Assembly: GCA_021521415.1 (NCBI GenBank)
Contig: JAIQDT010014325.1
Span: forward strand, 1 to 64,000
Source of the DNA: Bidens hawaiensis
Taxonomy: Eukaryota; Streptophyta; Magnoliopsida; Asterales; Asteraceae
Direction of reading: 5' to 3'
DNA: 64,000 nucleotides
Shown: one piece after another, positions 10,932-22,325 of the stretch
Layout of the letters: each line of letters begins with the position of its first letter
Position numbering within the stretch: the stretch's first letter is position 1
The notes under the pieces: generated by a model
What the model was told of the DNA's origin: nothing
Database searches by the model: none
What the model saw: only the letters and a program-made list of their open reading frames with translations
Made by a program: the position numbers and the translations under genes

Positions 10932-11205
10932 TTGATTTCTTTCCTTTGGGTTCTCCTGTTAGGTATGCCATAAATGCTAAACAACCTTGGTTTAAGCATT
11001 TGTTAGCTTTAATCATAGAGATTATGCTAACTTGGTCAGCATCTTCGCCTCTAACTATTTGAATGGTTCTATCGTCTAAGGCTTAGAGATCTATTGTTTT
11101 CTTATTGCAAATGACATGGGCTTGGTTATCAGATAACCAGTATATACCTAGGACTATATCAAAACTAGCTAATGTCATTGGTAATAAATGGGATGGTATA
11201 ACATA
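10932..11205 (-). pseudogene. Gypsy region between protease and RT, degenerate
   Basis: The minus strand continues the gypsy polyprotein between the protease (11206-11580) and the RT. Scattered hydrophobic and DxxxGMDWL-related traces can be suspected near 11110-11165, with stops. This part is poorly preserved. Confidence 0.4.
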
Positions 11206-11580
11206 TCATGCTAATAAGATTTTGCCATTTTCTAAGACTTTAGAAATTTTGACTAAGTCACTTTTGGCTGTTTCAACGTTTAAGGGTTTATTTAATATTC
11301 TTAGCGGCTCGTTTAATATATTATAGAAATTATAATCTATAAAACTTCGATTTGCTCTTGAATCAAATAAAACTCTAGCATAAACGCTATTAAGTAAGGA
11401 TGTGCTGGTTATGGCGTCCGGTATTTCTACAATGTGCTTAGTGTTTAGGACAAACGCTCGGGTGTTTCCTTTCTTGGGCTCATTCTTAGTGTCGCTTCCT
11501 CCAGCACCTCCTTCCCTAACATTCTTTTTGGGGCATTCAAAACTGAGATGCCAACTATCCTTTTCGTTAAAGCAAGTCAT
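11206..11580 (-). pseudogene. Gypsy nucleocapsid end and protease remnant
   Basis: 124 open codons. The N-terminus (CFNEKDSWHLSFECPKK) is a zinc knuckle of the C-x2-C-x4-H-x4-C type in which the second cysteine is lost. A spacer rich in G and K follows. Next is VLFDSRANRSF, the aspartic protease active-site region in which the usual D-S/T-G triad reads D-S-R. The same G to R change is found in the chromovirus protease at 39762. The gene is inactive. Confidence 0.8.
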
Positions 11581-12172
11581 GGTTTACTTCCCAGTATTTT
11601 CAACAACATGTCTTGGATTCTTGTAGGTATCACAGACCGTTATGGATGATGCTTCAAACTTGCATCTACCAAAGTGACGTCTCATATAGGTCTTACATAA
11701 GGGATATGTAGGGGTTTAATCCTCCCTTTTTATTTTCCATCACTTTTTCCTTAAAATTGGGTATCATTTCTCCTTTCATTGATGCTTCCTTATTTATCTT
11801 CCTCTTTGTTATGGAGAAAACCATTCATGAGATACCATTCATGAGATACCCAACTAATTACATTGTTGAATCAGCGGTTTGAGGTAGACGAGATCTCATC
11901 ATATCTCGGATTTGGTAACCCCCAAATGTATCGGGTCACCTTACTTGATACAGGTGTCACCAATTCTGGTACCAATTTACAATATTCTTGAAACTTAGTA
12001 TTTTATTCTTTTAGGTTTGTGCTCATCACCTTTTGGTTTAGAAAATTGGTTTAAATTCAGTCAATCTGATATGTGGGGCATAAATTTTGTAACACAAGTT
12101 CCTTAAATATTACCCACTTCAATTGATATAAGGCTTCTCTGCCTTTAGACATGATTAAAGTGTTCCACCATT

Positions 12173-12493
12173 TTAGAGCTTAGCCTTTGAATTTCTGAGA
12201 TGCGTACTGAGTCTTTTTGGTTTAGTACACTTATTGATGATGATGATCAACTCGATCTTTTCAAGAAAATGAAGAGCTGCTATGGCACCTCTTTTGCCAT
12301 AGAATTCTTTTGGTCCATAGGCTTTAAAGTCTCTGAAACTACAGCCTTGGATTGTTAATTTCTTTTTGAAATCATGGTTGAAATTGCTATCAGCATATGA
12401 GTTGTGAACACTTTCTTCATGATCAGAGGGATTCTCTTGATTATAGTCTTGATAGATTATTAGAAATATTTTATTCTCTTTTATGTGAGGCAC
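12173..12493 (-). pseudogene. Gypsy Gag (capsid) remnant
   Basis: 106 open codons. The part CSFRDFKAYGPKEFYGKRGAIAALHFLEKIE fits the start of the gypsy capsid domain (C/Y-x2-F-x4-P-x2-F-x-G, then W-x-E/K-x-E). Compare TFKNYLDCKPSTFKG in the chromovirus Gag at 38481. It is preceded by an acidic stretch. The rest of the capsid domain (11600-12170) is shattered by stops. Confidence 0.65.
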
Positions 12494-12798
12494 TACGCTC
12501 CATTGCCTTTATAAGGGGAGTCATGACATTATTAATCATTTATTGCATTTTGTTTAAGTATGCTCAGGAATTTCCTAAATTGGTTATGATCTAATTCTTT
12601 TGCTTCTTTGTCCCGAGGCTTCGTTACTTGAATGGTCGCCAGGTCTAGACATTCTACAATAAAATCAGAATAGTTTCAATGACAAAGATTTATTTATAAC
12701 ACAAGGATTTTTATTTATACGGAAACGATAGAGTACGATACAGACTGACACAGATGCAACCGGTACATTTATAAAATATTGGAATGCTAATCATCTGT

Positions 12799-13303
12799 CT
12801 AACATTGAACTAAACTTTTCATTTTGTTGCACTTGTGGATCAACTTCTTCTTAATTTTCATTTTCTTTTCCTTGACCTCAACTATCTCTTTCTTAAGGTC
12901 ATTTGTCTCATGCAAAGCATGATATAGATGTTCATCCATTGACTCAGTAATGAAATTAGGATAACCATACTGAGGGGGTGTATCCCGGTATCCCATCATC
13001 ACTATATCAAATTGGTTGTTTGGATATGGTTGTGGCGAGATTACTTAGAATTTCAGGTTGTAGAATGCTTCAACAGCTTCTCCTTGCTATCTTATTTCAT
13101 TTGCGTCCTCGGATTACATATCCTGTGTATGGTGGTATGTGGACTGGTAGTCCACGACAATATTTTTCTGATTCTTCCTCCCGGTCTTCCTCATAATATG
13201 TTTTTATTTCATCTCTTCCAACTTCAATTTGAAAGGTAAAATTTCCAGTTGGGTTTATGACCCTCAACATTGTCTTTTGGGACCGACTTGCGGTGTTGGA
13301 CAC
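12799..13303 (-). pseudogene. Remnant of the extra ORF upstream of gag
   Basis: Open segments 13303-13097 and 13002-12799 give an acidic stretch and then a lysine- and glutamate-rich, coiled-coil-like run. They sit between the 5' LTR and gag, the same place as the 268-codon coiled-coil ORF of the chromovirus at 37404-38210 and the ORF at 18269. I infer that this is the same accessory ORF, but direct sequence similarity is weak. The segment 13752-13264 may hold its out-of-frame N-terminus. Confidence 0.4.
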
Positions 13304-13841
13304 GACAAGATTGTATATTGCAGTTCCGAAACGCTACTGACTATGGTCCGAGTGACATTCCATCTGGCTTGAAATGTTTGTAATTTTTTCTTACTTATTT
13401 TGACTTGCAACTTCCATTTCATACGAAGGATGATAGTCGGGAACTGAGTTGGGTTTCTACTTAACCTTTTCCATAGCTTCCAGTTCTTCCAATGTATAAT
13501 ATCTACGATTATATACTGAAGAATCACTTGATAACTTAATTGGCATTTGCTCCATGCCAGGAAAGTAAATAAACTGATCCACCATCTACTTTTCCATATG
13601 CCGTAATTGAAGAAGTCGATAAAATAACTAGGGCAACATTTGTGTGAAATCTCAGGAGGAATTGGATTTGAATGAGTATCTGTAATAGCTAATATATGGA
13701 TTGGATGGCATCTGTCAAGATTAAATTCAAGAGGGGTAGGAAAGAATACCAACCTATCTTTTCCATGTGAATATATTATTGAAACTTATCACGAATTAAA
13801 GCTTAGGCACTTTTCGAATACCTAATTAGCTAAAATTGATA

Positions 13842-13856
13842 GCTTTGACACCGACC
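13842..13856 (-). promoter_or_regulatory. Primer-binding site of the minus-strand gypsy element
   Basis: On the minus strand the LTR end TGTGACA is followed by GGTCGGTGTCAAAGC. This is a mutated version of the GGTTGGTATCAGAGC-type site seen at 17983 and near 37323, and it fixes the element's orientation. Confidence 0.65.
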
Positions 13857-15100
13857 TGTCACACCCGCCTCTGGGCCTAGGCGTGTAACCAATAGTTGGT
13901 ATATATTTTATAAATATATCAAAGTTTTATGTGTAGTGGAAGCCTTTCGCTTTATATAATATTATTGTATTCAAAATTCAAGATTTTAACACCCTGTTGA
14001 TAATACATAAATGTTCAACTTGAAAACATTAATTTACATTTGTTTACATTATTAAAACTTCATCTGAGCCATTAGATCGTCTAATGGCTATAAACATCAT
14101 CTTCTATTCTTTATTCTTGAATATTGATTACCTGTAAAATGGTTTATAAAATACGTCAGCAACACATGTTAGTGAACACATTGACTCTAAAACATATTAT
14201 GTACTTAATTATTCCCTACGAGTGTATTGTGACTCGGACCGTCACATAAAATGAAAGTTCTTTTATAAACTTTAGCTCAACTCAAAACCGCTCAGCAAAC
14301 ACCGCAGCGTTCGTGAACTTGGCAACTACCTATATACACGAAATCATAGCTTTAACAGGTTGCTTGTGACCCGACCCAACGTGGCCGGGGTAATGACTAA
14401 GCATGGTGCGATGCTCGCACCAACTAACCACATATGTAAGGATCCAGACAAACGTATACGATAGACAGAGGGCCAACGATCACCTTTGCTTATAAATTTT
14501 ATGGAATCATTCTCCCATGTAAACTTGTGATTCAATGTGAGTGACTCATTTAAAGAGTTGTGAAGTTTGAGATCATTAACACTTATAAAAAAATGAGTGT
14601 GTTCACCTTTGTTATGCTCAATATGTTTCATTGATTTATGTTGTGGACGTTATCTCAAACATATAGTTACGAGAATAACTTTTATAAATATATATATTGA
14701 ATGATCTAGCTTTAGACCTTTAGTATAATTTATATAGAATTAACCCTTCATAAATTATTTGCCTGAGTAAAACATTTGGACATGTAGTCTTTCTATTTAT
14801 TCACCAGTTATGTGCTACGTTTTTGTCACACTATGTAATGTTTGTTTATAAATATCTTTATGATTTTTCTTCAAAAAGAACCATCAATTTGTTTATAACC
14901 TATGTATATAAAACTTTGCTTCTTTTAGTCATGAAGAAACGTTTATCAAATGAAACTTTATTTATGAAAAGGCTAAAAATATATATTTAAAACTTTTCAA
15001 GATTTGGACTATATCCCCGATTGGGGTCTAAGCTATGTATTTGTTAAATTTAATTAGAATCCATACCTTAACACGGGTATTCGGGAATACACTTAAAATT
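13857..15100 (-). repeat. 5' LTR of the minus-strand gypsy element (far end uncertain)
   Basis: It begins, in plus coordinates, TGTCACACCCGCC, the reverse complement of a gypsy LTR 3' end. At 14437 it matches the window start. The far boundary is not clear because no second full copy is in the window; 15100 is only my estimate. No gene is seen. Confidence 0.5.
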
Positions 15101-16266
15101 GAAAGAGCAACACTTATACTGTACACCGGTGTTGGGGCTTTGTTAAGACTTCAACAGGCTATCACATACTACGAGGCTTGGGGATTGGTCAGATCGTGGT
15201 AGAGGGTTGGGGCACGGGACTCGAGATAATTTTTATGTGGAATGAATTTATGGATGAAAAATGAACTACTCAAGCCCCCGTTGTATAAGCAGATTTTCTG
15301 ATCCCTCGCGTATCGTGACGGAGAGGATGTAGGCTGTTGTGTTGCGCGACGCCTCCCGTAGGCTTGCTGTGTCATCTCCTAGACTTGCCAAGTGTCACTA
15401 ATTCATCGCCACGTGGCTTGATATGTGTTCCCAATTACTTAATAGCTACTTTGCGTATCGCGATGGTCAAAAGGGTAAGTCCATCGAGTAGCTCGACACC
15501 GCCCAAATTAACAGATATTTTCAAGTCCTTTGCGTATCGCGAAGACCATGAGTTTTATCCATCCCGATGCTCAACAAACAACCAAATTTTGTTTTTCTTG
15601 TTTTTCGTGATGGTTTTCGTTGTACGAGTTCAGGGTTTTGGTTCATAACTATTTTGGGAATATTCTTGGTTGTTCATCTTTTATCAGTTGAGAAAAATAT
15701 ATCAAAAGTTTCAGGATGTTATAATTTAACCTATGTAAAAGCTATTTGTTTAAATGAACGAAATGATTTAAACTTAAAAGTCGCAACTATGAAAAGATGG
15801 TAAATTATCGAGATGATTAGGACATAACCCGTTAGATGGCTTAGTCCCCTTAGTTTTATTAAATGATTTAGATGAGTTCACTTATAAAAATATGTTTCAA
15901 AATTATCTTATTAAAACAACTGTGAAGTGCTAAAATATCAAAGCCGACGAAGGTTAATCACCAGAACTCAGAACAGTTATTCTATAAATACACACAAGCA
16001 AACCAAATCCAAGAAGCAAGTTTAATTATCCACTCCTTGTGACTTATGGCTTTTTAACTGCGTTCCTATAGCCTTGTAGATTAGAACTCGTAAATATCAG
16101 TCTAAAAAAACCTAGACTAAAATCCTAATCTCCAAATTACTCATCGTCGATACCATATACGAAACCCTAGCGTCGTGACCAAAGTTCCTCATCGTCGATC
16201 ACTATCGTGTTTTTCTTAATAAGTTGTTGCTTCTGAATCTTTATTCGTATAATATCCAATTATATT
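15101..16266. other. Non-coding region with three GCGTATCGCGA motifs and a TATA box
   Basis: No credible gene. The motif GCGTATCGYGA occurs three times (about 15307, 15453 and 15532). TCTATAAATACACAC at about 15970-15984 resembles an LTR or gene TATA box on the plus strand, followed by AC-rich leader-like sequence. Probably LTR sequence of uncertain family. Confidence 0.4.
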
Positions 16267-17982
16267 TGTAACATCCCCAAATTTCGGTCAAAATTTGAAA
16301 TTTTAATAAAGATAAAGGACCAAAAATATTTAATAAGATAAGGAAATAAAAATCATTCCATGTTAAGAAAACAAGGAAATAAAAATATTTTATAAGGTAA
16401 GTCATCCCATATTAAGGAAATAAGGAAAAGAGAAATCCATCCCACATGGAAGGATGGAAGAAAGTGGAAGCAATTCACATGGGTAAAATAAGGAAGATGA
16501 AACCCATCCCACAATAATTTCTCTCTCTACAACGTTTTGCATGCCAATCTCGTAGTATGTTCCAATCTCCGAAGTTCTGACTGTTTAAGATCCAATACGC
16601 GATACAGAGTATGAGTGCTACTCAATAAGTTTTAAATATTTTACTCCGAATACCCGTGTGAGGTAGGGGTTCTGTCTAAGTTATTATTCTATGATATTTA
16701 TAAATGGCTAAGACCTTAGTCGGGGGCATAGCCCGAACCTTGATTACAATTAAGCATAATATAACTTTTCTTAAGCAAAGGGTATAGTCAAAATGTTGTT
16801 TCTTCTTGATTAAGAAACGTAAGCATGTACATACAAAGGGTACATTGAAAATAGTATTTCTTTATGATTAAGAAATATATTATTCATATAAAAAGGGTAT
16901 AGTTAAATTAATGTTACTTCTTGTAGAAGAAACTCAGTATGGATGTATCTTCCTGAAGAAGAAACATATCATATAATTGTTAAATAAAAAAAAGGACTAA
17001 ATGTCCAAATTTTAATATAAGCAAATGATTTTATCAAGGTTAACGCTATCTAGAACAGACTAAAGGTCTGAAGCTAGATGATCGATCTATTTATTTATCC
17101 AAAGATTATTCTCGTACTATAGGTCCGAGGTAACAAATCAAGAATTAGAAATTAGAAAACAGAAATCAGTATTAGAAACTGATCATCAATAGAAAAGGTG
17201 AACACGCCTTAAACTTTTATAAACTCTTTTAGAGTCAGAATGTTTGCATAGGATTTTCGATCCTTAAAACCTCGTGTTACAATAATATGAAATGGACACT
17301 CTAATTAAAAGTATACATGTTTTTGGATCCATTCATACATGGTGACTCGGAATTCTCCGAGGCCATGCATATCATCAACATGCCTTTGGAAGTGCACGAG
17401 ACTGTTCAGTTAAATGATATTGTGTATACAATTAATTGTACATATACCTAGGGTAACTTTATCCCAATTGAGTTGAGTACTTAATGAGTAGTCACAAAGG
17501 TATTATTGTTGGTTTCACAATATTATTGAAAATATTTTACAACAGAGTTAGCGTCAATCACCAGCTGTGTGCTGACGTATTTTCTAACCATTTTACAGGA
17601 GAACCGAAAGGTTAGATCATACAAGCAAGACATGATAAAAGATTGAAGATATAGTCATTAGATGCTATCTGATTACTCAGATATTTTATTACAAAATATT
17701 AAAGAATTATACGTTTTCTAAAAGACATGTATTTAAATTATCAAATGAATATTTAAACTCGAGCTTTCAATATAATAATATTTTATTCGAGACTTCCGTT
17801 GAAAAGAACATATTTTTTAAATAAGCTTCATAAACATCAAACAGGTATTTTAACCCGGTATTTTATAAAAGAATATTATATATTAAAGACTTCTGCTAAA
17901 ACAAAACCCGCAACTCTGATGTATTTACAAAACAGGTACCAACTATTTGTCACACGCCTAAGCCCTAAGTTGGGATGTGACA
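16267..17982 (+). repeat. 5' LTR of a gypsy retrotransposon
   Basis: Starts TGTAACATCCCC and ends GGGATGTGACA, followed directly by a primer-binding site. At its 3' end TGTCACACGCCTAAG and the terminal CCCTAAGTTGGGATGTGACA form a short inverted repeat. About 1.7 kb. No matching 3' LTR is in the window, because the element is truncated at about 19012. Confidence 0.7.
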
Positions 17983-17985
17983 GGT

Positions 17986-17997
17986 TGGTATCAGATC
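17986..17997 (+). promoter_or_regulatory. Primer-binding site, tRNA-Met type
   Basis: TGGTATCAGATC three bases after the LTR end. It differs from the usual TGGTATCAGAGC in one base. Confidence 0.8.
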
Positions 17998-18268
17998 TAT
18001 CAATCTTAGCGAATTAGGTATCTAATTATACCTAGGATTTTTGATTAAGGATAAGTTTCAAAAACTTATTACACCAATATTGTTTTAAGAAACTTAGATA
18101 CTTAGTTGAAATTATCAAGATTTCAATCAAAACTTGTACGGATAAGATATAACAAATACGGATAAGATAGGCGCTTCTTTTTATCCCTAATCTAACTTCG
18201 CACAAATATCCGATCGTCAATCTAGTCACGGATCATTTCAGCCTCTATCAGGTAAAGGAAAAGGATTC

Positions 18269-18740
18269 TTGGGGATAGCTTTACTCTCAATTCTAATATC
18301 TAGTGATGAAGATTCATACCAAACAACAATGGAGGAAGATTCAGATTCTTTCAAAACTAAAATCCCACTAGCACTGATCATTCCAAATCAAAATATACAT
18401 GGAGCAGGATCAAGTAGATCCAAGAAACCAATAATGTCGAAAGGAAAAGAAGTAATGACTTATCCGGAAGAATATCCTCAGGGACAAGAATTTTTTGGCA
18501 ACTCAAGATCCTTACTTTGCTCAAACTCAAAATGAAGGTTTGCAAACAAATTACAATCCTTAGAAGGAATGAATCACATTAAGGATAACTCAACTCATTA
18601 TGAGATTGTTGTTACCAAATTAGCAGAAACAATGCTCCAGAAGGAAATGGAGATGGAAGAAAAGGAAAAAGATAAGGAGATTAGCAAAAACATCAAGAAA
18701 GACAGCAATGTTAAGAAAATAATTGTTCACTGGAAGAAAT
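18269..18740 (+). pseudogene. Accessory ORF upstream of gag in a gypsy element, frameshifted
   Basis: 88 codons are open from 18269, acidic and serine-rich at first. After a frame change near 18530 another reading (to about 18740) gives a strongly charged run (EMEMEEKEKDKEISKN) that looks like a coiled coil. It lies between the primer-binding site and the gag start at 18880, like the extra ORF at 37404-38210. Function unknown. Confidence 0.45.
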
Positions 18741-18879
18741 AGATAATAAGAACCTTAGTAGTTGTAAAGAGTATAGTTGTAATAAATAGTGTGCACTCTT
18801 GTAACTATAATAAAATGAATAAAATATATGTTTTGAATTCCTCAAATATTGGACTTATCTTTTAAAATTTTATTGTAGT

Positions 18880-19012
18880 ATGTCAAGAGAAGAAAACACA
18901 AACTCTCAAAATAGCCCTCCCAAGAAAATTGGAAATGAAGAAAACATTAACAATAAAGATAATGAAATGCCCGACCAATACTTGGATGCACTACGTGAAG
19001 AATGGATTTTAG
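18880..19012 (+). pseudogene. Start of gypsy gag, truncated
   Basis: An ATG at 18880 opens about 44 codons, rich in N, E and K, ending near DQYLDALREEW. They are then interrupted at about 19012 by the CACAC/TGTGAC-rich repeat. By position this is the gag N-terminus. Too little remains for a family call. Confidence 0.4.
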
Positions 19013-19695
19013 TCACACATGTGGTATGGGTGATTTGTCACACTTCAGTCTAAACGTGTGGCTAAAGGTCTTTTCACCACACATTTGTTATTTGTGTGAC
19101 TTAAAACACACATGTTAGAAATAAAGACACATGTTAGAACCTTTAGCCACATATGTTAGATTCGTGTGAAAAAAAAAAAAAATAAAACACACCTGCTGGA
19201 ACCTTTAGCCACACTTATTCAAATCGTGTGACAAAAAACACAGTTTTTTGAAACCGTTAGCCACACTTTAACAAAAAAAATGTGATAGTTACTACCCACA
19301 CTTAGAAAAGTGTGGCCGAATGTGATCTACGACCACAATAGGTTTCAATGAGGTGGCTAAATGCTAATACATATTGTCACACTTACGGGCCAATGTGACC
19401 ATATAACATTGTTTGTTTGCCACTTATATGCTTTTATGTGTGACTTAAAGTTAACGATGACATTAAAACAAAAAACGCGTGACTATTAACATTTAATGGT
19501 CACACTTTAATTATTTCATATATGGCTAAAAGCTAATATATATGGTTACGCTTACGTGTTTATGTGACTATAAAGCATTATTTGATAGTCACTTATAATA
19601 TTTGATGTGTTGCTAAAAGCTAATAGTGACAGCAAAACAACAAATGTGACTGTTATTAGTTAATGACCACACTTTATGCTTCATGTGACCATCAC
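19013..19695. repeat. CACAC/TGTGAC-rich repeat block, probably part of a DNA transposon
   Basis: About 680 bp with many copies of GTCACACTT, its complement and TAGCCACA. Two diverged direct units of about 170 bp start near 19352 and 19523 (TGGCTAAAAGCTAATA, then a TGTGACYATA, then a GTGACT, then GACCACACTTTA series). Such dense short motifs in both orientations are typical of transposon subterminal regions. No clear terminal inverted repeat or target duplication was found, so the superfamily is open. Confidence 0.5.
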
Positions 19696-19699
19696 CTTC

Positions 19700-20450
19700 A
19701 CATCCTCCCAATTACAAACCTAATCCATAAACATCGATTGAAGCTCATTACTCTTCTTCATCACTTTGATTCTTGCTATAAACTTCATCCACCATTCTGC
19801 GATCAAATCTAACAGGGATTTTTAACATGATTAATTAGAACCCTAGAGATGTTATAAACATGTTAGGGTTTAGGTTTTGTTGAGAACAGTTGGCTGACAG
19901 ATTCGTTCTCTTTTATTGATTGGTCTGTACCTCGATGTTAGAAAATGATTATTAATCGATTCTTGATTTTAGGATATAGTATTCTGAGTCTAGTTTCTAG
20001 AAAGATAAATTTTGTAATATTTGGATGAGTGTTGAATACCTTTTATGATTTTACAAAAAATCATATGTCAAAGCTGATTCGGGGAGTTATATTCTGGTCC
20101 ATTTTTCGGACACCATAACTCCCAAATGACAAACCCAAACGGGTTGGTTCCACTTCTAGAACTTAGTATTTTGAGTTTAAAAGATAACCCATTTTTGTCT
20201 TACATAATTTGGTTTAATGAGTTGATAGAATCATTAAACTAGCTTTTGTTGCGCAATCTGTTGAACTGATAGTACCTAACTGTAATGGTTGAATTATTGT
20301 GAGTTTTCTATGCATAAGAAAAATATAATAAAAATTGTTTCTGTGGTAAATTTTGTATAATTTATCCTTAATCATTTCTTTGTGAATAAAATTAATTTGT
20401 ACATGCCAGAATCTGTCTCATGAACTGAATGATCATAAGTTAATTTATAT
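19700..20450 (+). repeat. Diverged fragment of a Tekay-type LTR
   Basis: Blocks such as TTGAGTCTAGTTTCTAGA, a TTATGATTTTACAAAAA series and GGGTTGGTTCCACTTCT match, in the same order, the chromovirus LTRs (34930-35180 and 44060-44320). Divergence is much larger than between those two LTRs, so it is an older relative. No gene. Confidence 0.6.
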
Positions 20451-20739
20451 GATGAATATTTGGTTGCTTTGCCATGATATCATGTTTGGATACATGTTAG
20501 GACTTTTGGTACTATTGACATTACTTATTATCACCAACGATTCGTCGGGTCATTTTTGTGTTTTTGTGAGATTTCATAAGTGAGTCTCAGAGTCATGTGT
20601 TGTTGAACATACTCTCATAAATTAAAACACTTGTACTAAGTAACAGTTAGCGAGTCAAATGCATTCATTTGGTTTTGAGAAAACTCTATTACACACGACA
20701 CCAGGTTTTGGATTGAAAGCACGGACATACTTACATACT
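20451..20739. other. Intergenic sequence before the non-autonomous LTR element
   Basis: About 290 bases without a gene. It may be the tail of the diverged LTR at 19700-20450. GGTTTTGGATTGAAAGCAC near 20705 has a loose counterpart after the inverted LTR block near 25050-25105. Confidence 0.35.
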
Positions 20740-21292
20740 TGTTAGTGCACGGTTTGGTGACTGGTGATTTGCGGTTAAAGTATTCGATAGCTACGGAAAA
20801 GGGGGTGTCTGTTAGTGCACGAAATTGTTATCCGTAGAATTCCAATAAGTTATACATAGTCTAGATTGTTTATTTATTGTAAATGGCCCATTCGCTATGG
20901 TTTGTATAGTGAATGAGGTCCATTCATTAGTCATCTAGGCTAGTTCGTTAAGGTATAAGCCCATTCGATATGGAAGCATAACGAATGAGGGCTGGTTCGT
21001 TAAGTTAACACCATTCGTCATGGAATGTTAACGAATGGAGTCTAATTCATTATGGAGGCATAACGAATTACGCTTAACTTAACGAATGGAGCATGTGGCC
21101 TATAAATAGATGGTTCCATGCTCATAATTAAGTGAGTTCACACACATGAGAGATGTGAGTTCTCCATAAGTTATTATTCCACACCATAATGTATTCTCTC
21201 CATATTTATCAATAAAGTAATAATTTAACGTTTAGATCTCATGCATAAGCGTTGTATCGTATTAGTGGCTAGATCCGTGGAAGGTTTCAAAA
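20740..21292 (+). repeat. 5' LTR with hairpin-motif cluster, TATA box and poly(A) signal
   Basis: 553 bp. It contains about twelve copies of ATTCGTTATG-like motifs in both orientations (20891-21090), then TATAAATAG at 21101-21109 and AATAAA at 21211-21216. The string GGGGGTGTCTGTTAGTGCAC inside the LTR repeats the LTR's own start, so the first 70 bp look like a later extension. One of the inverted copies (24557-25039) starts at the inner site. A gap of about 15 bases relative to the 3' LTR lies near 20783. Confidence 0.85.
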
Positions 21293-21294
21293 AT

Positions 21295-21306
21295 TGGTAT
21301 CAGAGC
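21295..21306 (+). promoter_or_regulatory. Primer-binding site, tRNA-Met type
   Basis: TGGTATCAGAGC, the full canonical match to the initiator tRNA-Met 3' end, two bases after the LTR end. Confidence 0.9.
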
Positions 21307-21897
21307 AGGAGCTGCTCTCGATACTTCGATTAAGGTATGAATCTGAGTTTTTCGTGTTCTTCGGGTTTTTGGTCAGATCTGGAGTAAATTAGTGTGTTAT
21401 TGGTGGATTTGAGTGTGAATTTGTGTTTATTTATGGAAGAGGGAACTTCCTGTGTAATATGAGGTTAAGTTATGGTGTATTGAAGGATATGCTATGGAAG
21501 AGCATGGTCATGGATTGATCAGATTTTGATCAATTCAATGATTGTTAAGTCAAATTGATGGTAGATTCGTGTTAGTTGAGGGAATACGAATCTACTGGTG
21601 TAATTTGGTGTTAATTTATGGTGAATTGAGTGATTCACTATGGAGGAATATGTTATGGTTTGATTCTGTTTATGATGATTCAGTGGTTGTTAAGTTATTT
21701 GGATGTTAGATTTGGAATCGTGGTGAAAAACCGAGTTTTCGTGGTGATTTTCGTGGATAATTATGGTGGTTTGATGATTCTGCCATGGATGATGCTTGGT
21801 TTTTGCAGAATCCGGCCAGATCTGAGTTTTCCAACGAGATAACTAATTTTTCCGGTGAATTTCGTTTTTCCGGCGAAGTAGTTCAGATCCAACAACC

Positions 21898-22325
21898 TGA
21901 TTCGTTAAGTTACTGTAGCAATTCGTTAAGTTACTGTTGCAATTCGTTATGTTACTGTAGCTAATTCGTTATGTAAGTTTGACGAATCTACTGTAGCTAA
22001 TTCGTTATGGGAATTTAACGAATTAAAGTATTTCGTTAAGTTAATTCGTTAAGGTATTGGTAACGAATTAAGGTGATTCGTTATGGGTATGTCGAAGTGG
22101 AAATCATAACGAATGAGAGGCCATTCGTGCAACTGTTATAACGAATTAGAATGGTAAGTTATAACGATTTGAGCACATTTTTTAAGTATGTAACAAATTA
22201 GTGAACGGTTGACGAATGGTGGATATTTATAACGAATTGGAGTTTAATTTATTAGCGAATGGAGAGCACGAACTAAGTTAACGAATGGGGTGTATATCTA
22301 TAACGAATTAGAGAGGAAATTCGTT
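21898..22325. repeat. Dense array of ATTCGTTA-type motifs in the internal region
   Basis: About twenty copies of ATTCGTTAWG or its complement in about 430 bp. The first few are part of a unit of about 24 bp (AATTCGTTAAGTTACTGTAG). Later copies alternate in orientation. No ORF spans it. Confidence 0.8.
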
